From contig NZ_FQWQ01000001.1 in NCBI RefSeq assembly GCF_900129725.1, positions 1,922,001-1,986,000 on the forward strand: DNA of 64,000 nt, read 5' to 3'. The stretch's first letter is position 1. The number at the start of each line of letters is the position of its first letter. The position numbers and the translations under genes are program-made. Below are positions 7,481-14,490 of the stretch, one piece after another. This DNA comes from Chryseolinea serpens. Lineage in GTDB: Bacteria; Bacteroidota; Bacteroidia; Cytophagales; Cyclobacteriaceae. The notes under the pieces are model-generated. The model worked only from the letters and a program-made list of their open reading frames with translations, did not search any database and was not told the origin of the DNA.

Positions 7481-10012
7481 CTATCGTTTCTCTTTCAGCC
7501 TCAGAACGGTAATCGACCACGGCTGGAATTCATATTCAAAATTCGAAGCGACACCGTTTACCATCGTTTCCTGGGGAATGAATTGTCGCGGTTGAGCAAA
7601 AGAGTTTTCATCCTCGGGTGAGCCGGAAGAAAGGGTGATGGCTTTTCCTGTGTTCTCCAACTGTGCCTTGTTAATCTTTAAAAGAACGTTGCGCTTCCCC
7701 CCTGTTGCATTCACCACCTTGACCACGATCTCGTTTGTTTTCTCATCGCGGCCGGCAATGCTGAAAAAGTCTTTGGGTTTGGTGTAGGTCATCAGCAGTT
7801 TTCCATCCAGGAAACACTCCACCGTGTTGTTGTTCACGTGAAGTTCAATGGTATACCAGCGGTTCAATTCGATGGCGTTTTCAAGGCGCACGGGTTGGGT
7901 AACGATCGCATCGGCGCCTTTCGTTACGCTTTCAAAGGCTGCGATCTTGTTCACCCAGGCGCCAATGTGCGCGCGGAGATAATTTTGATTGTCACGCAGG
8001 GCAAAGGGGATCATGAACGCATTGGTGCCGCCGGTTTTCTTTGCTTTCACTTTCAGAATATAGCGATCGAACGATTGGTCTTTGAGCGTGGCCAGCGGCC
8101 AGGCTCCATCCTGGGTCTGCGCCAGAACGTTGTCGCGTGCTGACCATTGGCCTCCTTCAAAATTCCACACCTGGTCCATACCGGGAGCGCCTTTGTAAAT
8201 TGTTTTGCCGTCTTTGATCACTTCGATGTCTTTATATTCGGCTTGGGTGTCCCACGTGCTCAAGCCAATGTTTCCCCGGAACGACGGCGTATCGTTGTCG
8301 ACAGGGGCATCTACTTTTGTGGTGAGATTGAACGACGCCTTGTTTTCGTTCAGCATCTGGATGGCGTAATAAGAAATGCGGGCAAAGCTTCGGGCCTGGT
8401 CAAACCGGATCAGGTTTACGGGCCAGTCTGTGTCGTTGATGTTCTCCAACAGTGGAGCATAGCTGCTCATCGTGATCAGGTCCGAATTTCGTTCCAGGCC
8501 CAGGATGAACGTGGCGTCGTTGAGGGCGGCGGTCATGTTCCCGGAACCGACACCACCGTTGCAGGCGTATTCGCCGACGTAGAGCTTCCAATCTTTTCGC
8601 TCGTATTGGTCGTACCAATCCGGGTAGGCCATGGCCCAGCCGGCGGCCTTGTAAGCGTGCTCGTCTGCCAGGTCCATTTTCCGGATAGATGCTATGGTGG
8701 GCTTGCTGAGATGCGCGATGCCCATGGCGGCGACGATCTCCAGTTCAGGATACTTGGCGTTTATGGCTTCGTAAAAAATATTGAAGCGTTTGCCGTACGG
8801 CTCTCCTACTTGCTCATTCCCTACTTCCACATAGTGCAAAGGAAAAGGTTCGGGGTGTCCATTCCTGGCGCGCAACGATCCCCATGTCGATTCTTTGGGA
8901 CCGATCGCATATTCTATCGCGTTGAGAACATCCGTCAAGATGGGACCGACATCTTTGTCGTCCACGTACACACCGCTTCTCATTTCACAAGCAATGCCGC
9001 AGTTAAAAACATACATGGCTTTGGCATCGATGTCCTCGCAAAACTGGAGAAACTCGTGATAGCCCAACCCATCGCTCGACCAATATCCCCAGGGGCTGTA
9101 GGTCCCTGAGCGCTGTTCGACCGGACCGAGCGACCGGCGCCAGTTTGGGGCGCTCTGCGTGCTGATGCCTTCCACAAAACAACCCCCGGGCCACCGGACA
9201 AAAGCGGGTTTAAGATCGGCCAGGTATTGGGCGAGGTCAGGTCGCAACCCGTTCTTCCTGTTTTTAAAAGTCTTTGTTGGGAAGAGCGATACAAACTCCA
9301 GCCACACCGTGCCGGTCGCGGAGAAGGACAACTGAAACGTAGCCTTCTCGTCGGAGGCTTTTGCGCTCAGCGTGGTGGTAAATTTTGTCCAGTTGAGTGC
9401 GTTTATTTTTTCAAAGACCTTTTCGCTTAATATTTTTCCGTCGCGTCCCACGAGCCTGGCCGTGATGTTCCCTTTGTAATTCCGTGTGCGGTTATAAAGC
9501 GTCAGTTCATACGTCGCACCTTCTTCGACTTTAATGCCCCAAAAACCTTCGTTGATAACCGCCACCTTGCCAGCTTCCCCGATGCGGGCAATCTCTACCC
9601 GCAACGATCGGGGCGTTTCTTTGTGGAGTGGATGGGTGAGATCGAGTGCCATCGTTGCTTCTGCACCTTGCGCCTGGAGGGACCATGCAGGATAGTCGGT
9701 CTTTGGTTCGAAGGGCATCTTCCAATCCACCACGCGTCCGGCGCCATAGTGTGGGGTTTGGGGTGGGATGATGAAACCCGAATCCAGCGTGCAGCCTTCC
9801 GGGACCCGGCTTTCTTCAAATCCCCGGTTTTGGATGAGCTCGGCATACAACCCACCCTCGCCACCATGGCTGATCTCCTCGAAAAAAATACCATGCAAAT
9901 CCGGCGACACCTTTGCTCCAGGCTGGTCGGCCTCCACGACAATGGTGGGCGATTGGGCCGGGCACAAACCCCAAAGGAGAACGAGCAGTAAAGAACTTAG
10001 CATTCGCTTCAT
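7481..10012 (-). CDS. GH51 alpha-L-arabinofuranosidase with extra C-terminal module
   Basis: An exported 843-residue alpha-L-arabinofuranosidase that removes terminal alpha-linked L-arabinofuranose. The start MKRMLSSLLLVLLWGLCPAQ is a signal peptide; an upstream alternative start would put a charged tail before it. An N-terminal carbohydrate-binding-like beta-sandwich (about 130-250) precedes the barrel (FVRWPGGCFVEG). The acid/base is Glu400 in EVGNEQ and the nucleophile Glu481 in GEYACNGG, with the family DEHAY motif between them. Near residues 590-770 lies a concanavalin/laminin-like insert (WNFEGGQWSARDN...), so it is longer than minimal GH51 enzymes. Divergent from the AraC gene and probably controlled by it. 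Confidence 0.93.
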   Translation of the reverse strand: MKRMLSSLLLVLLWGLCPAQSPTIVVEADQPGAKVSPDLHGIFFEEISHGGEGGLYAELIQNRGFEESRVPEGCTLDSGFIIPPQTPHYGAGRVVDWKMPFEPKTDYPAWSLQAQGAEATMALDLTHPLHKETPRSLRVEIARIGEAGKVAVINEGFWGIKVEEGATYELTLYNRTRNYKGNITARLVGRDGKILSEKVFEKINALNWTKFTTTLSAKASDEKATFQLSFSATGTVWLEFVSLFPTKTFKNRKNGLRPDLAQYLADLKPAFVRWPGGCFVEGISTQSAPNWRRSLGPVEQRSGTYSPWGYWSSDGLGYHEFLQFCEDIDAKAMYVFNCGIACEMRSGVYVDDKDVGPILTDVLNAIEYAIGPKESTWGSLRARNGHPEPFPLHYVEVGNEQVGEPYGKRFNIFYEAINAKYPELEIVAAMGIAHLSKPTIASIRKMDLADEHAYKAAGWAMAYPDWYDQYERKDWKLYVGEYACNGGVGSGNMTAALNDATFILGLERNSDLITMSSYAPLLENINDTDWPVNLIRFDQARSFARISYYAIQMLNENKASFNLTTKVDAPVDNDTPSFRGNIGLSTWDTQAEYKDIEVIKDGKTIYKGAPGMDQVWNFEGGQWSARDNVLAQTQDGAWPLATLKDQSFDRYILKVKAKKTGGTNAFMIPFALRDNQNYLRAHIGAWVNKIAAFESVTKGADAIVTQPVRLENAIELNRWYTIELHVNNNTVECFLDGKLLMTYTKPKDFFSIAGRDEKTNEIVVKVVNATGGKRNVLLKINKAQLENTGKAITLSSGSPEDENSFAQPRQFIPQETMVNGVASNFEYEFQPWSITVLRLKEKR

Positions 10013-10127
10013 ATCCTGGATATCTAAAGTTCCCGCTGCCTTTTTATTTGAAAGCGCTTCGGGCCACAATTGTATTAAAGGTAGCCCTCGTATGCTGTGC
10101 GCGTTTTACGTATTTTGTCCGCCATCG

Positions 10128-10140
10128 ATACGATTTTACC
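10128..10140. promoter_or_regulatory. Shared motif ATACGATTTTACC in the GH51 promoter region
   Basis: ATACGATTTTACC is followed by CGTAT, making a small inverted repeat (ATACG-N8-CGTAT). Closely related copies occur at 24124 (upstream of the hydroxyproline operon) and 25720 (between permease and Xaa-Pro aminopeptidase). Candidate binding site of a shared regulator; function is inference. Confidence 0.4.
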
Positions 10141-10171
10141 CGTATTCAAATGATTGCGGCATACCTTAGGA

Positions 10172-10228
10172 TAGGGTAGTACAATAGAAAAAGTCCGTCG
10201 TGGAGTGATCTGATATTATCCTACCCTA
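10172..10228. promoter_or_regulatory. Inverted repeat between GH51 and AraC genes
   Basis: TAGGGTAGTACAATA (10172-10186) and, on the opposite strand, TAGGGTAGGATAATA (10214-10228) match at 13 of 15 bases. Their centres are 42 bp apart, close to four helical turns, midway in the 294-bp divergent region. This geometry suits a regulator bound to both arms, the neighbouring AraC protein being the obvious candidate. Binding is inferred. Confidence 0.45.
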
Positions 10229-10306
10229 ATACTTTATTAACTGTACATTTGACAATTATTAATTTTTTACGAATATTTATCTACATAATTAACACCCCTC
10301 ACCATT

Positions 10307-11197
10307 ATGAAGATTTTACCCTTTAAGATCCCGAAGACTTCACAGGAGTCTTTCCGGTTACAAGAGGATCGGGAAATCCACTTTTACGACAATCTTCATC
10401 AGCACCCGGAAATACAACTCACCCTCATTCTGAATAGCGAAGGAAAAGTGATCGTGGGCGATTTCATTGGGGCGTTTAAACCCGGCGACATTTTTCTGAT
10501 CGGCCCGAATCTGCCACACGTGTTCCGGAACGATCAAAAATATTATGAAAATCCGCAGGAAGGACAGGCGCACTCGCTCACCGTGTTCTTCGAATGGAAA
10601 TCCTTCGGCGACACGTTTCTATCGATGCCGGAGCTTTCGCACCTGAGCGACTTCTCCCGGCAAAGCGAACGCGGTTTGTTTATTCAGGAACCCATCAAGA
10701 GCCGGATTGCCCAATTGATGAAATGCATGTTCCGGAAAACGGGAATGGACCGTCTCATCGTGTTGCTCAAGCTTCTGAACATCCTGTCGGCTCACAAGAA
10801 CATGGAGCCCCTCGCCTCCTCCGGCGTGTACAACGAATTTGATGAACTCGATGGGCGCAAGCTGGCCGACATCTACCGGTTCACCATGAATGAATTCCAT
10901 CGCAAAATTTCATTGGATGAAGTGGCCGACCTCGCGCACATGACCACCAACTCATTTTGCCGTTATTTCAAAAAGCGCACGCGCAAATCTTATGTCGATT
11001 TCCTGACCGAGATCCGCATCGGTCATGCCCGCAAACTTTTACAACAAAACGATCTCAGCATCTCTCAAATTTCCATTGAGGTGGGATTCAATAACCTCTC
11101 GAATTTCAATCGCAAGTTCAGATCGGTTTGTTCTATTACGCCAACAGAATTTAAAAAACTCCACGAAAACAAAAAGGACATCCTGGTGCACGCATAA
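10307..11197 (+). CDS. AraC-family transcriptional regulator
   Basis: A 296-residue regulator. Residues 1-160 form a cupin-type sensor domain (HQHPEIQLTLILNSEGKVIVGD, FKPGDIFLIGPNLPHVFRN). Residues about 185-290 form the double helix-turn-helix of the AraC family (ISLDEVADLAHMTTNSFCRYFK and LSISQISIEVGFNNLSNFNRKF). It is transcribed divergently from the GH51 gene and faces the beta-L-arabinofuranosidase/hydroxyproline operon, so a sugar-responsive activator of those genes is the simplest role. The ligand is unknown. Confidence 0.92.
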   Translation: MKILPFKIPKTSQESFRLQEDREIHFYDNLHQHPEIQLTLILNSEGKVIVGDFIGAFKPGDIFLIGPNLPHVFRNDQKYYENPQEGQAHSLTVFFEWKSFGDTFLSMPELSHLSDFSRQSERGLFIQEPIKSRIAQLMKCMFRKTGMDRLIVLLKLLNILSAHKNMEPLASSGVYNEFDELDGRKLADIYRFTMNEFHRKISLDEVADLAHMTTNSFCRYFKKRTRKSYVDFLTEIRIGHARKLLQQNDLSISQISIEVGFNNLSNFNRKFRSVCSITPTEFKKLHENKKDILVHA

Positions 11198-11332
11198 GCG
11201 CAAAGGCGTAGAGAAAAAATTCTGGCACGCCTCTTCGCACTAAACTTGCCGCTTTGTTTCATTCAGGCATTACTGCCTATTTCAATCTCATTGATAAATT
11301 GGCGACTGGAGTTGACGATCGTCTATCCCAAT

Positions 11333-11880
11333 AAAGCCGAAGGGCTTCCCCATCATAGCCCCCGGCTCAGCTCTAGGCTATGACACATTATCATGATTTA
11401 ACTTTCCTTGAGAAAAAGGGGCGAGTTCAAGACGTTAAAGTGAACCCGCCTAGGCGGGTTACCCTTGGGCAAAGCTCCACATGAACTGTAAAAAAATGCA
11501 CTCAAGCCCGTAGGGCTTCTCCATCATAACGCCCGGTGCAACCGGGCGAACAGCGAATATCCATAACAACCCGCCTAGGCGGGTTACCTTTCGAGTGGGT
11601 ACTCCTTGCAGATAACGATTCACACCATTAGGCTTCAGAATCTTGATTTACTCGTATTCAGCATATCCCTCCCTAAACCTTCGATGGAGCCTACACAATT
11701 TGGCACCTATAACATTAGACTCCCGCACCTAAAGGGTAAACCCGCCTAGGCGGATTGAGATACATGGCCTCGCTTCGCCCGGTTGCACCGGGCGTTATGA
11801 TGGGGAAGCCCTACGGGCTTATAGAAATATAATTTCACTACGCCCGGATTGCACCGGGCGCTATGGCAGGGAAGCCCTTT
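11333..11880. repeat. Composite palindromic repeat element, copy A
   Basis: A non-coding array of short palindromes. It includes AAGCCGAAGGGCTT (11334), AACCCGCCTAGGCGGGTT (11443 and 11568), AAGCCCGTAGGGCTT (11504), CGCCCGGTGCAACCGGGCG (11530), a CGCCTAGGCG variant (11739), CGCCCGGTTGCACCGGGCG (11776), AAGCCCTACGGGCTT (11806) and a further CGCCCGG...CCGGGCG unit (11841). The block 11504-11550 reappears inverted at 11774-11820, so the core 11501-11821 has imperfect inverted ends. The core is homologous to 54052-54412. The arm at 11391-11440 matches 54418-54468 in reverse complement. It fills most of the gap between the AraC and GH127-clan genes. Confidence 0.85.
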
Positions 11881-12000
11881 GCGCACCACGGCTTTGGTCT
11901 CCCCATCGGAGGGGTGCTGGCCACCGAACGGATCACCGCAGGTTTTTCATGCAACGCATTGGTGAAAGCGCTGTTGCCCTCCTGCTGCCCATCAAAATAA
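11881..12000 (+). pseudogene. RtcB-like coding remnant
   Basis: Forty codons ending in TAA begin exactly where repeat copy A ends. They translate to AHHGFGLPIGGVLATERITA and then unrelated residues. The first part closely resembles the DAHxGxGxPIGGVLAT segment of RtcB RNA ligases. No upstream coding part exists because repeat units replace it, and the downstream part diverges at once. It looks like a relic of an rtcB-type gene disrupted by the repeat; a chance resemblance over about 17 residues cannot be excluded. Confidence 0.4.
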
Positions 12001-12050
12001 CATTCCTTAAAGACTAAGGACGCGAAGTCCTGTCCTGTGCCATCGTCATC

Positions 12051-14450
12051 TCAACGGGATTCCTTAACGAGTTGCACACCAAACACAGGGCCGGCCTGAT
12101 TCTTGGCTTTGGCCTGGAAGGTGATTTTGATATTGAATTTTCCCTCGACCAGGTTTGTCGGGATCTTGTACGAAATGTCGTAGAACTTGCTTTCCTTAAA
12201 TTTGTTGAGGTCCACGCTGGCGATCTTCTCGCCGTCCACGAGGATGTCGAAGTTGCGGCCGCGGTTGTCCATGCCCCAGTAGGTAGCGATCAGGTTGTAG
12301 GAGAACCCGGGAACCACTTTCATGCTGAAACTGAAAGACCCCCCGTCGTTGGCGACCCTGAATTTACGCGTATGCGACTCGCCTGTTTCGAGATTTTGAC
12401 CGGTGAAGTTGTGGTCGCGCTCCGGCTGCATTTCGCCTACGCGCAGTTCATCCACCGTACTTTTCTCCAGCTCGTATGCCGACCGCTTTTTCTCCTCGTA
12501 GCGATGTTGTTCATCTTTCCATGCTTGCGGGGAAAACACATCCCAGTACACGGAGTAGTATGCGTCGTCGATGCTATAGAAAGGTTGGAGGGAGACGTCT
12601 GTGGGAGAACCGATTTTGTTGGTCGCAAAAATCAAGTTGTCCTTGGATTGGGTCACAAAGAATTTGCTCGCATCCGTTTCGTTCGAAACCAAGACCGGGA
12701 TGCCGGTGGTGGGATCGGGTTCCGTCGTGCCAAGGTTTCCGGCCAAGAGCACGGGGCCATAGAAGAATGCCCGGCGGTCCGCATTGTCGGGCATGGCCAC
12801 GGCATGCAGCGACGATTCGAGATCTACTTCGATCACGTCGTTGTTTTTCCATTTTTGTGATAGGGCGATGTATCCATCCGGCTGAACGGTTGCCGGCATG
12901 ATCTTGCCGTTCACCCGAACCGCTATCTCCTTCGGTGCCCACTGTGGCTTCCGGATGTGGATGGTTCTTACCTGTGCACGGGGGGTCTGCACGGTAAGCT
13001 TGATCGTTTTCTGCTGGGGAATTTTGCTATTTAGGGTCAGATGGAAATCTTTTTCTTTCCAATTCAAAACCGAGGGAATGAAAAGGTTAACGTATACACT
13101 GCCATCCTTGCCCTTGAAATAAATGCTTTCGCCGTATTTGACGTGGTTCTCTATGCCAGACCCCACACAACAGGTGAACGTGTTGAACTCGTCGCTGAAC
13201 TCTTTTCGTGTCCCCATGCGCAAGGGAACAAAGTAGCACATCATGCCGGTCTTGTGATTTTGAGAAGCGAGGATGTGGTTGTACAATCCACGTTCATAGT
13301 ATTCCATCAACGCTGCGGAAGGTTGCAAAGCAAAGAGGTGTCGCGTCAGCTTCAGCATGTTGTAGGTGTTGCAGGTCTCCATGGTGTTGTCCGTCAGCTT
13401 GTCGTTGAGTTTGTCGGCTTCGCTCAGGTACTCATAGTTGCTGTTTCCGCCGGGGGCGTAGGAATGGTGGTTCACCACCGTCTTCCAAAAGAAGTCGCCA
13501 ATGACATAATCGCTTTTTGCGCCCGTGAGCTCATAGCGGCGGACGGTGCCGATCACTTTTGGTATTTGCGTGTTGGAGTGGCGGCCCGGCAAAATGTCCA
13601 CGCGGTGGGCCAGCGAGTCGAGCACTACCCGGTCGTGAAATTTGTAGGAGAGTTCCAGGTATTTTTTGTTGTTGGTGAAGGCATAGGTATTCACCAGCAC
13701 TTCGTTCATGCCGCCGTATTCGCAGAGCAACATTTTCTGGATCTGTTCGTCGTTGAGGTTCTTTAGTGTGTTCTCCGTCCAGTCGGCCATGCGTTGTTCG
13801 ATGGCCAGGGCTTTTTGATTGTCGCAATACAAATAGGCATCCAGCAGGCCGGCCATCACTTTGTGAATGGTATACCAGGGCGACCACGAACCGTTCAGGT
13901 CAAAACCGCGTGAGCGGATTTGTCCTTGCGACACCTCCATGAAAACGGAATCCTCGCGCGGTATGGCGCCGACATAGCCGGTCTTGCGCGCTACCTGGCA
14001 TTCCTGCAATTCGTCAACGATATAACTCACGCGCTTGAGGAATTCCGGGTTTCCCGAAACGGCATACTCCATCGCGCAGGCCGACAGGTAATGTCCCAGG
14101 GTGTGTCCTGCCAAGCCTTCGCTTTCCCACCCACCATAGCGTTCGGCTTTTGGTTTCAACCCAGAGTGCGTTCTGAATTGCGACAACAAACGATCAGGCT
14201 CGATCATCAGCAGGTATTTGATATCGGCATCGCGCGCCGCGGTGAACTCGCTCGGCAGTAGGCTCACCTCTGCCAGGGAAAAGGGATAAGCCGCCATGGT
14301 GACCTGCGGCTTCACTTTGACCTTTGTATTGTTCTCCTCCGGCAGATAAGATTGTCCGCAGGCGATGTGCAGCGACGCGGCATAAAAAAGCAACGAAAGT
14401 GTGATCACGGCAACCGTGTTATATCGAGTGTTATATGCAGGCATAGCCAT
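12051..14450 (-). CDS. GH127-clan (DUF1680) beta-L-arabinofuranosidase, GH146-like
   Basis: An exported enzyme of about 799 residues. ATG at 14450 is followed by a signal peptide (TVAVITLSLLFYAASLHIACGQ); a longer frame would begin at TTG. The DUF1680 alpha/alpha-barrel carries the metal/nucleophile residues of this clan: E-x-C in METCNTYN (Glu358, Cys360) and the Cys pair in FTCCVGSGIENH (Cys427, Cys428). These fit a zinc-thiolate beta-L-arabinofuranosidase. The -GSGIENHVKYG context looks more like GH146 than GH127; that choice is from memory. Residues about 620-799 form a DUF6805-like C-terminal module. The start lies 40 bp from the stop of the GH127 gene upstream, so they form one operon. 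Confidence 0.88.
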   Translation of the reverse strand: MAMPAYNTRYNTVAVITLSLLFYAASLHIACGQSYLPEENNTKVKVKPQVTMAAYPFSLAEVSLLPSEFTAARDADIKYLLMIEPDRLLSQFRTHSGLKPKAERYGGWESEGLAGHTLGHYLSACAMEYAVSGNPEFLKRVSYIVDELQECQVARKTGYVGAIPREDSVFMEVSQGQIRSRGFDLNGSWSPWYTIHKVMAGLLDAYLYCDNQKALAIEQRMADWTENTLKNLNDEQIQKMLLCEYGGMNEVLVNTYAFTNNKKYLELSYKFHDRVVLDSLAHRVDILPGRHSNTQIPKVIGTVRRYELTGAKSDYVIGDFFWKTVVNHHSYAPGGNSNYEYLSEADKLNDKLTDNTMETCNTYNMLKLTRHLFALQPSAALMEYYERGLYNHILASQNHKTGMMCYFVPLRMGTRKEFSDEFNTFTCCVGSGIENHVKYGESIYFKGKDGSVYVNLFIPSVLNWKEKDFHLTLNSKIPQQKTIKLTVQTPRAQVRTIHIRKPQWAPKEIAVRVNGKIMPATVQPDGYIALSQKWKNNDVIEVDLESSLHAVAMPDNADRRAFFYGPVLLAGNLGTTEPDPTTGIPVLVSNETDASKFFVTQSKDNLIFATNKIGSPTDVSLQPFYSIDDAYYSVYWDVFSPQAWKDEQHRYEEKKRSAYELEKSTVDELRVGEMQPERDHNFTGQNLETGESHTRKFRVANDGGSFSFSMKVVPGFSYNLIATYWGMDNRGRNFDILVDGEKIASVDLNKFKESKFYDISYKIPTNLVEGKFNIKITFQAKAKNQAGPVFGVQLVKESR

Positions 14451-14490
14451 TTGTTGATAAAGCTTACAAGTCTCAAAAAAAATTTTCAAT

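Noticed and set aside
8147-9109. Long plus-strand open frame (320 codons) inside the GH51 gene
   Set aside because: It is antisense to a well-supported enzyme with intact catalytic motifs; the translation shows no domain and low-complexity composition typical of a shadow frame.
10307-11197. Assigning the AraC regulator specifically as the L-arabinose regulator AraC
   Set aside because: Only the generic cupin plus HTH architecture is visible; ligand and target cannot be read from sequence.
11333-11880. Possible CRISPR array
   Set aside because: The repeated units are different palindromes in both orientations with irregular spacing; there are no uniform direct repeats or spacers and no cas genes.
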